Source: Phosphoribacter sp964558825
GTDB taxonomy: Bacteria > Actinomycetota > Actinomycetes > Actinomycetales > Dermatophilaceae
DNA length: 14,752 bases
Direction: 5' to 3'
Assembly (NCBI GenBank): GCA_964558825.1
Contig: CAZLGB010000078.1
Span: 1-14,752 of the forward strand
The notes under the pieces were generated by a model, which had not been told where the DNA came from, ran no database searches, and saw only the letters and a list, made by a program, of their open reading frames with translations. This document shows positions 8,592 to 14,752 of this stretch, one piece after another; within the stretch, counting starts at the first letter, position 1, and each line of letters starts with the position of its first letter. The translations under genes and the position numbers were made by a program.

Positions 8592-9034
8592 TACTGGGCC
8601 ACCTGCGTGATCTCGAAGGGCACGGGCTGCTGGGCCGCGTGGGGGTGGGTGTCGCCGACGTAGACCTTGAGCTTGGACAGCTGCTGACGGGCGAGGGAGT
8701 TCTTGGGGAGCATGCCGCGCACGGCCTTCTCGATGGCCTGACGCGGGTCCTTGGCGAGCAGGTCGGCATAGGTGATGCTCGACAGACCGCCCGGGAAGCC
8801 CGAGTGGCGGTAGGCGCGCTTGTTTTGCGCCTTGGCGCCGGTGAGGGCGACCTTGCCGGCGTTGATGATGATGACGAAGTCACCGGTGTCGACGTGCGGC
8901 GCGAAGGTCGGCTTGTGCTTGCCGCGCAGCAGCACGGCGGTCTGGCTCGCCAGTCGACCGAGCACGACATCCGTCGCGTCGATGACATGCCAGGCACGGG
9001 TGACCTCGCCCGGCTTGGGGGTGTAGGTGCGCAT
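8591..9034 (-). CDS. rplM: 50S ribosomal protein L13
   Basis: A 147-residue L13, exactly the family's usual size. It starts MRTYTPKPGEVTRAWHVIDATDVVLGRLAS and carries the conserved GKHKPTFAPHVDTGDFVIIINAGKVALTGAKAQNKRAYRHSGFPGG, the motif KAVRGMLPKNSLARQQLSKLKVY and a C-terminal HPHAAQQP. L13 is an early-assembly protein of the large subunit that contacts 23S rRNA. The ATG at 9034 is chosen by homology; the open frame continues upstream but without family sequence. No strong ribosome binding site is seen (GAAAGTGACGCAG precedes the ATG). It heads the rplM-rpsI operon and has a promoter-like pair and a long structured leader upstream. Confidence 0.98.
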   Translation of the reverse strand: MRTYTPKPGEVTRAWHVIDATDVVLGRLASQTAVLLRGKHKPTFAPHVDTGDFVIIINAGKVALTGAKAQNKRAYRHSGFPGGLSSITYADLLAKDPRQAIEKAVRGMLPKNSLARQQLSKLKVYVGDTHPHAAQQPVPFEITQVAQ

Positions 9035-9176
9035 CTGCGTCACTTTCGTGTTGTCTCGTTGTCTCGGGGCTGGCCCCCGAGTGGTCTCGATCGGGTATGC
9101 CGGGCGGCCGGCTGCGTGGCCCCTCGCGAGGCTGCGGGCGGCGCCTGCGCGGCATACGCCTCGCGTGGCACAACAG
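9035..9176 (-). ncRNA. Candidate structured 5' leader of rplM
   Basis: If transcription starts about 9176, rplM has an untranslated leader of about 140 bases. It contains an 8-base stem (CGCGAGGC 9125-9132 with GCCTCGCG 9158-9165, 25-base loop) and a 7-base stem (CTCGGGG 9063-9069 with CCCCGAG 9075-9081, 5-base loop). A direct repeat, GAGACAAC twice on the minus strand, sits between the second hairpin and the start codon. Such leaders often mediate feedback by a ribosomal protein in other phyla. No known Rfam leader is recognised, so this is a candidate only. Confidence 0.4.
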
Positions 9177-9182
9177 TCCTCA

Positions 9183-9211
9183 AGTCTACGGGGCCGCACG
9201 GCGGCACCCAA
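9183..9211 (-). promoter_or_regulatory. Probable rplM promoter
   Basis: On the minus strand TTGGGT (9211-9206) and TAGACT (9188-9183) are separated by exactly 17 bases, a good sigma-70 type arrangement. The start would be near 9176, about 142 bases before the rplM ATG. It is the best-spaced promoter pair seen in this gap. Confidence 0.5.
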
Positions 9212-9275
9212 ATCACCGGCATATGGCCGTTGACCTGCGCAAACGTCCCGCCGCCGGCAACCGCAACCACCAGTC

Positions 9276-9303
9276 GCAAAGGTTCTGTGCAAAGATTCTC
9301 TGC
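9276..9303. promoter_or_regulatory. Two overlapping palindromic operator-like sites before the HTH gene
   Basis: GCAAAGGTTCTGTGC (9276-9290) and GCAAAGATTCTCTGC (9289-9303) share the pattern GCAaAG-N3-CTnTGC, an imperfect dyad. They repeat with a 13-base period. The second ends at the base before the ATG at 9304, extending to TGCA on both sides. Position directly at the start of an ArsR-like regulator suggests an autoregulatory operator. There is no clear Shine-Dalgarno, so the transcript may be leaderless or start within the site. Confidence 0.6.
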
Positions 9304-9915
9304 ATGGACGGAGTCACTGAGGACGGCGAGCTGACCCTGACCCCGGCCCAGATCAGGACGCTGGCCCATCCGCTGCGCTCCCGCCTGCACGAGCGGCTGC
9401 GGACCCGGGGGCCGGCGACCGCCACGGCGCTGGCGCGGGAGCTCGCCACCAACTCGGGGGCGACGAGCTATCACCTGCGGGCCATGGCCGAGGCCGGGCT
9501 GGTGCGCGATGCCGCCGATCCCGACGGCATGAGCCGCGGGCGCGAGCGCCGCTGGGAGGCGACGGCGGCCCGGCATACCGTGTTGCGCGCTCGCGCGGAT
9601 GGCGAGGGCGGCGCCGATCTCTCGGCGAGCCTCGATTGGCTCGACCGCGACTATCTGCGCCACTTCGCCGACAAGACCGAGGCCTGGCTCGATGCCGCCC
9701 CGAGCTGGCCCGATGCGTGGCGGGGCGCCGTCGGCATGCGCGATCACGTGGCGATCCTCACCGCCGACCAAGCAGCCGCCATGACCGCCGAGATCGACGA
9801 GGTCATCACTCGCTATCGCCGTGTCGGGCAAGGCAATCCGAGCGCGCGCCGGGTCGCGGTCTATCTGACGACCTATCCGATCGATCTCGACCGTCCGCCG
9901 CTGCGCCCGGTCTGA
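9304..9915 (+). CDS. ArsR-like winged-helix transcriptional regulator
   Basis: A 203-residue protein with an N-terminal winged helix-turn-helix at about residues 15-90: LTPAQIRTLAHPLRSRLHERLRTRGPATATALARELATNSGATSYHLRAMAEAGLVRD, followed by a wing with GRERRWEA. This matches the ArsR-like HTH group (HTH_20 type). There are no metal-binding Cys motifs in the HTH, so it is unlikely to be a metal sensor. The C-terminal half (DWLDRDYLRHFADKTEAWLD, then TADQAAAMTAEIDEVITRYRRV) is helical and probably for dimerisation or ligand binding. The frame is open upstream to 9097, but only the part from the ATG at 9304 resembles the family. Its stop is four bases from the end of the convergent ABC-F gene, an obvious candidate partner. 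Two palindromes precede it. Confidence 0.88.
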   Translation: MDGVTEDGELTLTPAQIRTLAHPLRSRLHERLRTRGPATATALARELATNSGATSYHLRAMAEAGLVRDAADPDGMSRGRERRWEATAARHTVLRARADGEGGADLSASLDWLDRDYLRHFADKTEAWLDAAPSWPDAWRGAVGMRDHVAILTADQAAAMTAEIDEVITRYRRVGQGNPSARRVAVYLTTYPIDLDRPPLRPV

Positions 9916-9919
9916 CGGC

Positions 9920-11656
9920 TCAGCGGGCCCGGGCGACCCGGCCCTCGTCCCACACCGGCTCGGTCGACTCGACCACCCGCCCGTCGGCGCGGAAGACGAG
10001 GAAGCGGTCGAAGGAGCGCGCGAACCACCGGTCGTGGGTCACCGCGACGACGGTGCCCTCGAAGGCGTCGAGCGCCGTCTCCAGTGCCTCGGCCGAGTCG
10101 AGGTCGAGGTTGTCGGTCGGCTCGTCGAGCAGCAGCAAGGTCGCCCCCGACAGCTCGAGCAGCAGGATCTGGAAGCGCGCCTGCTGCCCGCCCGAGAGGC
10201 AGTCGAAGGTCTGCTCGGCGGCCTTGGCCAGGCCATAGCGGTCGAGGACCTTGGCCGCCTCCTCACGCCCGCGCCCGGCCCGGTGCTCGTCGCCGCGGTG
10301 GAGGATCTCGGCGAGGGTGCGCCCGAGCAGCGCCGGCTGGTGGTGGGTCTGGGCGAACCATCCCGGGCGCACCCGGGCACCCAGCCGCGCCGATCCCGTA
10401 TGCCGCACCGGCTCGGGCCGCGTGTCGCCGACCGGCTGGTGCTCGATGTCGGGGTCGGAGCCACCGCAGGCGAGCAGCCGCAGGAAGTGTGACTTGCCCG
10501 AGCCGTTGGAGCCGAGCACGGCCAGCCGCTCGCCGAACCAGATCTCGGTGTCGAAGGGCTGCATGAGCACGCCCTCGCCCGGCGCCGCCGATCCGGCTGG
10601 CTGGGTCGCACCCACCTCGCCTGCCGCGAGTTCGAGCCGCTCGCAGATGATCGCCCGCTTGGCCGTGCGGCCGCCGGTGAGCCGCATCCGCAGCCGCTGG
10701 GTGATCGGCACCGCCTCAGGGGGACCGGCTTCGACGAAGCGTCGCAACCGGGTCTCGGCGGCCTGCAGCTTGGGCGCCATGTCGGAGTTGTAGGCCGCCT
10801 TGGTGCGATACATGATGACGAGGGCCTTGAGCTTGGCGTGCTCCTCGTCCCACCGCTTGCGCAGCTCCTCGAGCTTGGAGTTGCGCTCGGCCCGCGCCGC
10901 GGCATACGTCCCGAAGGGCCCCGGGTGCACCCACAGCGTCGACCCTGCCGCGCCCGGCTCGAGCGTGGCGACCCGCGTCGCGACCCGGGCGAGCAGCTCG
11001 CGGTCGTGCGACACGAAGAGCACGGTCTTGGGAGAGGCGATGAGCTGATCCTCGAGCCAGCGCTTGCCGGGGACGTCGAGATAGTTGTCCGGCTCGTCGA
11101 GCAGCAGCACCTCGTCGGGGCCGCGCAGCAGCGCCTCCAAGACGACCCTCTTTTGCTCGCCACCCGACAGCGTTGCGACAGAGCGATATTGGGCGCGGTC
11201 AAAGGGCACACCCAAGGCGGCGACCGTGCAGGTGTCCCACAGGGTCTCGTAGTCGTAGCCCCCGACATCTCCCCAGTCGACGAGCGCCTGGGCATAGGCG
11301 AGCTGGTCGCGCTCGGTGTCGTGCTCCATGACCGCGAGCTCGGTGCGGTCGATCTCGGCAGCGGCCCGCCGAATGGGGTCCGGAGCGACCGAGAGCAATA
11401 GATCGCGCACCGTCGACTCGTCACGCACCGAGCCGACGAACTGGCGCATCACCCCGAGCCCGCCCGAGCGGGTGATCGCTCCGGAGTGGGCGGCCAGGTC
11501 ACCGCTGATGATCCGGCCGAGCGTGGTCTTGCCGGTGCCGTTGGGGCCGACGAGGGCGATGCGCGCGCCCTCGCCGACGCGCAGGCTCACCTCGCGCAGC
11601 AGCGGCCTGCCATCGGGCAGGTCGAAGCTCACCTGATTGACGTCGACGTGACCCAC
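9920..11656 (-). CDS. ABC-F family ATPase (duplicated ABC domains, no membrane part)
   Basis: A 578-residue soluble protein with two ATP-binding cassettes. The first has Walker A GPNGTGKTT at 38-46, signature LSGGEQKRV at 163-171 and Walker B LLLDEPDNYLD at 184-194. The second has GSNGSGKS at 382-389, LSGGQQARF at 488-496 and LLLLDEPTDNLD at 507-518. Between them is a charged helical linker, about 252-310 (ARAERNSKLEELRKRWDEEHAKLKALVIMYRTKAAYNSDMAPKLQAAETRLRRF), the arm that in ABC-F proteins reaches the ribosomal tRNA site. ABC-F proteins act on ribosomes as translation factors or antibiotic-protection proteins; which applies here cannot be read from sequence. The start is a GTG giving MGHVDV, without a clear ribosome binding site. 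It lies 34 bases after truA and is probably cotranscribed with it. Confidence 0.94.
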   Translation of the reverse strand: MGHVDVNQVSFDLPDGRPLLREVSLRVGEGARIALVGPNGTGKTTLGRIISGDLAAHSGAITRSGGLGVMRQFVGSVRDESTVRDLLLSVAPDPIRRAAAEIDRTELAVMEHDTERDQLAYAQALVDWGDVGGYDYETLWDTCTVAALGVPFDRAQYRSVATLSGGEQKRVVLEALLRGPDEVLLLDEPDNYLDVPGKRWLEDQLIASPKTVLFVSHDRELLARVATRVATLEPGAAGSTLWVHPGPFGTYAAARAERNSKLEELRKRWDEEHAKLKALVIMYRTKAAYNSDMAPKLQAAETRLRRFVEAGPPEAVPITQRLRMRLTGGRTAKRAIICERLELAAGEVGATQPAGSAAPGEGVLMQPFDTEIWFGERLAVLGSNGSGKSHFLRLLACGGSDPDIEHQPVGDTRPEPVRHTGSARLGARVRPGWFAQTHHQPALLGRTLAEILHRGDEHRAGRGREEAAKVLDRYGLAKAAEQTFDCLSGGQQARFQILLLELSGATLLLLDEPTDNLDLDSAEALETALDAFEGTVVAVTHDRWFARSFDRFLVFRADGRVVESTEPVWDEGRVARAR

Positions 11657-11690
11657 AAGGATTCAGTCTCTCGTATGCCGGCTGCCTCGG

Positions 11691-12590
11691 TCACTCGGAT
11701 ATCTCGCCGTCGCGCCGGGCGCGCGCCTGCTCGGCCCGAGCGGCCAGCTGCTCGTCGGGGGGATATCCGACCTGCTCGAGGGACAGGCCGTGCGCGGGCA
11801 TGACCTTGACGCCGCTGTCGCGGACGGCGCTCGCCTGGATGTGCGCCGGCCACTCGACCGGGCGGCGCCCGAGGCCGACGGGGACGACCGCCCCGACGAG
11901 CGCACGCACCATCGAGTGGCAGAAGGCGTCGGCGACGACCCGGCCCGTGACGACCCCATCCGGCCCCCGCTCCCAGCCGAACTCCAGCAGCGTCCGCACC
12001 GTGGTGGCTCCTTCGCGGCGCTTGCAAAACGCGGCAAAGTCCTTGAGCCCCAACAACTGTGCGCTCGCCTCGTGCATGGCCACGACGTCGAGCTCGTCGC
12101 CCAGCCACACAGTGTCGCGTCGCCGCAGCGGATCGCGCAGCGCGGGCGCATCGGCCAGCCGATAGGCATAGCGCCGCGAGACCGCCGAGAAGCGTGCGTC
12201 GAAACCCGCAGGGGCACGGCATACGTCTTGGACGACCAGGTCGCTCGGCAGCACCCCGCGCAGCCGCGCGAGCAGCGCCGCCTCCGGGGTGCGCTCGCTC
12301 CGCCCCACGACGGCCGCGTATGCCGTGCCGTCGACATCCGCGTGCGCGACCTGGCCGCGCGCGTGCACCCCGGCATCGGTGCGCCCGGCCACGGTGAGCC
12401 GCACCGGCTCGGGCGCGCGCAGGACGGTCGTCAGCGCACCCGACAACTCCCCCTCGACGGTGCGCCGCCCCGGCTGGGCGGCCCAGCCGGAAAAGTCGGT
12501 CCCGTCGTAGCCGAGGTCGATCCGCACGCGCACGTCACCCGCCGCGGAGTAGCGTCGGGGCACGGGCAACTCGGACACGCGCCCCATCAT
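11691..12590 (-). CDS. truA: tRNA pseudouridine(38-40) synthase
   Basis: A 299-residue enzyme that isomerises uridine to pseudouridine at positions 38-40 of tRNA anticodon stems. It has RIDLGYDGTDFSGWAAQPGRRTVEGEL near the N-terminus and the catalytic motif VAGRTDAGVHARGQVAH with Asp72. It also has FDARFSAVSRRYAYRL, LKDFAAFCKRR and the late FCHSMVRALVGAVVPVGLGR, all TruA hallmarks. Adjacent ATGs at 12590 and 12587, a GTG at 12611 and a GTG at 12578 are all possible starts; I chose 12590, which has AGGCGG eight bases upstream. In many actinobacteria truA follows rpoA-rplQ and lies close to rplM-rpsI. Here it is followed by the ABC-F gene and faces away from the PEP-synthase-like gene. Confidence 0.96.
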   Translation of the reverse strand: MMGRVSELPVPRRYSAAGDVRVRIDLGYDGTDFSGWAAQPGRRTVEGELSGALTTVLRAPEPVRLTVAGRTDAGVHARGQVAHADVDGTAYAAVVGRSERTPEAALLARLRGVLPSDLVVQDVCRAPAGFDARFSAVSRRYAYRLADAPALRDPLRRRDTVWLGDELDVVAMHEASAQLLGLKDFAAFCKRREGATTVRTLLEFGWERGPDGVVTGRVVADAFCHSMVRALVGAVVPVGLGRRPVEWPAHIQASAVRDSGVKVMPAHGLSLEQVGYPPDEQLAARAEQARARRDGEISE

Positions 12591-12649
12591 CGCGTATGCC
12601 GCCTCGCCCACCCGGCTCGTCCCTGCGCGTGCACTCGAGAGGTGTTCGG

Positions 12650-14752
12650 ATGAACGACTGGATCCTCGGCCTCGGCGACCCAGGGGCGACCCTGGAGACG
12701 GCCGGTGGCAAGGGACTCAACCTCGTGCGGCTCACTCGCGCGGGTTTTGCGGTGCCGGCGGGCGTGGTCATCACGACCGACGCCTATCGCCGCTTCGTCG
12801 CCGAGCACGGGCTCGAGGCGGCGATCCGAGCGGCCCTTGCTGCGGCCGACCTCGACGACCCTGCCTCAGCCGAGACCGCCTCGGCGGCGATCCGGGTTGC
12901 CTTCCGGCAGGCTGAGATTCCCGCCGAGCTGGCAGACCGGATCGACACGGCATACGCCCAGCTGGCGGCTGGCCTCGGGGTCGATGAGGTGCCGGTGGCC
13001 GTGCGCTCGTCCGCCACCGCCGAGGACCTGCCCGACCTGTCCTTCGCCGGCCAGCAGGACACCTTCCTCGACGTGCGCGGCCCGCAGCGGGTGCGCAATG
13101 CCGTGCGCGAGTGCTGGTCGAGCCTGTGGACGGCTCGGGCCATCGTCTACCGCCGGCGCAACGGCGTGCCTGACGATGCCGCCGCCGTTGCGGTCGTCGT
13201 CCAGGCCCTGGTCCCGGCCGAGGTCTCGGGCGTGCTCTTCACCGCCAACCCGCTGACCGGGCATCGCGGCCAGATGGTCATGGACGCGACCTTCGGCCTC
13301 GGCGAGGCGCTCGTGTCGGGTCAGGTCGAGCCCGACCACGTGGTGGCCGACGCGGCCACCGGGCGGGTGCTCAGCCGCGCGACGGGCAGTAAGGGCGGGC
13401 GCCCCGAGCAGGCGCTCGACGACGCCCAGGTCGCCGCGCTCGTCGCCCTCGGCCGCCGCATCGAGGCCGAGTATGCCGCCCCCCAGGACATCGAATGGGC
13501 TTGGCAAGCAGGGAAACTGCACGTCCTGCAGAGCCGCGCCATCACCTCCCTCTACCCGGTCCCCGACCGCGCCGAGCCCGGCTCGACGTGGCTGTCCTTC
13601 GGTGCCGTGCAAGGCATGCTCGAGCCGATGACCCCGCTCGGGCGCGATGTCATCCGCTGCGTCATGGCCGGCGGCGGGCGCCTTTTCGGCTCCTCGCCGG
13701 ACTACACCCACACGCCGCTCATCGGTGAGGCAGCCGAGCGGTTGTGGATCCGAGCCGACCTTGCGTGGCGAAATCCCTTGGGGCACAGGCTGGTCCCCGC
13801 CTTCCTGTCCATGGTGGAGCCCAGTGCGGGCGTGGCCATGGGGCAGCTCGAGTCGGAGGGCGCACTCCCGCTGCTCCCCCGCCGCGTCATGCGCCGGGTC
13901 GGGCCACGGCTGGCGCGCTTCGTCGGTCGAGCGGCGCACAACATCCCGCGGATCGTCCACAACCCCGAGCCGGTGCGCGAGGACCTCGACCAGGCGGTCA
14001 CGGCATACCTCGCCGAGACCCGCGAGCGCTTCGCCGTCGCCTCCCGACCGACCGACCCCGCGGCGCGGGCGGCCGCCCAGGCCGCCGCGCTGCGCGAGAG
14101 CCTCTACGACGGCTTCCCCACCCTCGTCCCATATGCCGGCGTGATGATCGGCCTGCCGATCTTCGCGCTGCGGATGCTGTCGCGCCGGGTCTACGGCGCC
14201 GGCGCGGCCGGTCACGGGGTGTCGCCGGTCGCCCTCGAGCTCACCCGCTCGCTGCCCCACAACGTCACGACGGAGATGGACCTCGGGCTGTGGCAGGTGG
14301 CCCAGCGCATCGCCGCCGACGAGCCGTCGCTGGCGCTCTTGCGGTCGACGACGCCGGGCGAGCTCGCCCGGGCGTATGCCGCCGGCACCCTCCCAGCCGT
14401 GGCTGCCGACGCGGTCGAGGCCTTCCTCGCGGCATACGGCAGTCGGGGCGTCGGCGAGATCGACTTCGGCCGCCCGCGCTGGCGCGAGGACCCGACCGAC
14501 CTGTTGGCGACGGTGGTCAGCTATCTCGCCATTCCTGCCGACCAAGCCCCACCGGCCGCCTTCGCCCGCGGTGCGCTCGAGGCGCAGCGGGCGGTCGGAC
14601 AGATCGCCGCGGACGCGCGTCGCGGCCCCGGGAAGCCAGGCGGCCGATCCCATCGAGCCGACCAACGTCGAGCGGGTGCGACCGACCGTTCCGGACGGTT
14701 CACCCGCGCTCCGCGAAACTCCCCGGATCGCGAATGGTTCTCTGGCGCGGAG
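12650..14752 (+). CDS. PEP synthase / rifampin phosphotransferase-like protein, partial
   Basis: An open frame of 701 codons that runs off the right edge. The ATG at 12650 has GAGAGG seven bases upstream. Residues about 15-305 form a PPDK N-terminal (ATP-grasp) domain: AGGKGLNLVRLTRAGFAVPAGVVITTDAYRRF with Lys21, VRSSATAEDLPDLSFAGQQDTFL with Arg119, LFTANPLTGHRGQMVMDATFGLGEALVSGQVEPD, and DIEWAWQAGKLHVLQSRAIT with Arg296. The middle region resembles the substrate domain of rifampin phosphotransferase, including LPHNVTTEMDLGLW around His537 and YGSRGVGEIDFGRPRW near 598-611. The mobile domain with the catalytic His would be C-terminal and is not in the window. Enzymes of this build transfer phosphate from ATP to a substrate through a phospho-His; rifamycin as substrate is only a possibility. 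From about residue 659 the frame stays open but family resemblance and codon bias are lost. Confidence 0.87.
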   Translation, partial: MNDWILGLGDPGATLETAGGKGLNLVRLTRAGFAVPAGVVITTDAYRRFVAEHGLEAAIRAALAAADLDDPASAETASAAIRVAFRQAEIPAELADRIDTAYAQLAAGLGVDEVPVAVRSSATAEDLPDLSFAGQQDTFLDVRGPQRVRNAVRECWSSLWTARAIVYRRRNGVPDDAAAVAVVVQALVPAEVSGVLFTANPLTGHRGQMVMDATFGLGEALVSGQVEPDHVVADAATGRVLSRATGSKGGRPEQALDDAQVAALVALGRRIEAEYAAPQDIEWAWQAGKLHVLQSRAITSLYPVPDRAEPGSTWLSFGAVQGMLEPMTPLGRDVIRCVMAGGGRLFGSSPDYTHTPLIGEAAERLWIRADLAWRNPLGHRLVPAFLSMVEPSAGVAMGQLESEGALPLLPRRVMRRVGPRLARFVGRAAHNIPRIVHNPEPVREDLDQAVTAYLAETRERFAVASRPTDPAARAAAQAAALRESLYDGFPTLVPYAGVMIGLPIFALRMLSRRVYGAGAAGHGVSPVALELTRSLPHNVTTEMDLGLWQVAQRIAADEPSLALLRSTTPGELARAYAAGTLPAVAADAVEAFLAAYGSRGVGEIDFGRPRWREDPTDLLATVVSYLAIPADQAPPAAFARGALEAQRAVGQIAADARRGPGKPGGRSHRADQRRAGATDRSGRFTRAPRNSPDREWFSGAE
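14640..14752. other. Anomalous tail at the right edge
   Basis: Over these last bases third codon positions in the enzyme's frame are about one third A or T, against few in the preceding 1.9 kb. The predicted sequence (RSHRADQRRAGATDRSG and on) does not resemble the enzyme family. The other frames on both strands look no better. A small hairpin ACCGT-TCCGG-ACGGT sits at 14685-14699. It may be non-coding sequence after a truncation, the edge of an inserted element, or an assembly artefact. Confidence 0.45.

Noticed and set aside
9230..9258. TTGACC as -35 box of the HTH gene
   Set aside because: No acceptable -10 hexamer lies 16-19 bases downstream (GCCGGC there).
9097..9303. N-terminal extension of the HTH regulator
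   Set aside because: It would run through the rplM leader, promoter and palindromes; the conserved protein starts at the ATG at 9304.
12591..12649. Rifamycin-associated element upstream of the phosphotransferase-like gene
   Set aside because: No sequence resembling the known 19-base inverted element with a GGGGCTTGC arm is present in the gap.
12866..14665. 599-codon antisense open frame opposite the phosphotransferase-like gene
   Set aside because: The plus strand carries the PPDK signatures; the antisense product shows no domain and mirrors codon bias.

Overview
The window is strongly G+C-rich with G/C-ending codons, short intergenic gaps and actinobacterial gene neighbourhoods (xseA-xseB-DUF4245; rplM-rpsI-glmM). 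It suggests a chromosomal segment of an actinomycete, plausibly Micrococcales (Intrasporangiaceae/Dermatophilaceae type). The placement is inference from gene content and style, not from a database search. No RNA genes, CRISPR arrays, insertion sequences or phage genes were seen, and no gene-free stretch exceeds 300 bases (the largest is the 269-base rplM/HTH divergent region).

Layout. 1-614: end of xseA and complete xseB (exonuclease VII, plus strand). 716-1279: DUF4245 membrane-anchored protein (minus), convergent with xseB. 1398-4758: PfkB sugar kinase, class I fumarase and beta-carbonic anhydrase (plus); the last two are tightly coupled. 4804-5772: putative rhamnosyltransferase-like protein (plus). 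5816-6367: six-helix DUF308/HdeD-type membrane protein (minus). 6529-9034: rplM-rpsI-glmM (minus), with a strong hairpin terminator between rpsI and glmM and a structured candidate leader with a plausible promoter in front of rplM. 9304-9915: HTH regulator (plus) with two overlapping palindromes directly before its start codon. 9920-11656: ABC-F ATPase (minus), 11691-12590: truA (minus). 12650 to the end: a PEP-synthase/rifampin-phosphotransferase-like enzyme (plus), open at the window edge, whose last roughly 35 codons no longer look like the family.

Functionally most of the window is housekeeping: DNA repair, the TCA cycle, CO2/bicarbonate conversion, ribosome assembly, tRNA pseudouridylation and amino-sugar synthesis for the cell wall. 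The accessory part lies around truA: the HTH regulator, the ABC-F protein and the rifampin-phosphotransferase-like enzyme.

The most striking signal is not a gene. The octamer GTATGCCG/CGGCATAC occurs 24 times by my count (12 per strand), in several reading frames and in six intergenic positions, where composition predicts less than one. Every GTATGCC heptamer found is followed by G. This looks like a DNA-level dispersed motif whose function I cannot determine from the sequence.
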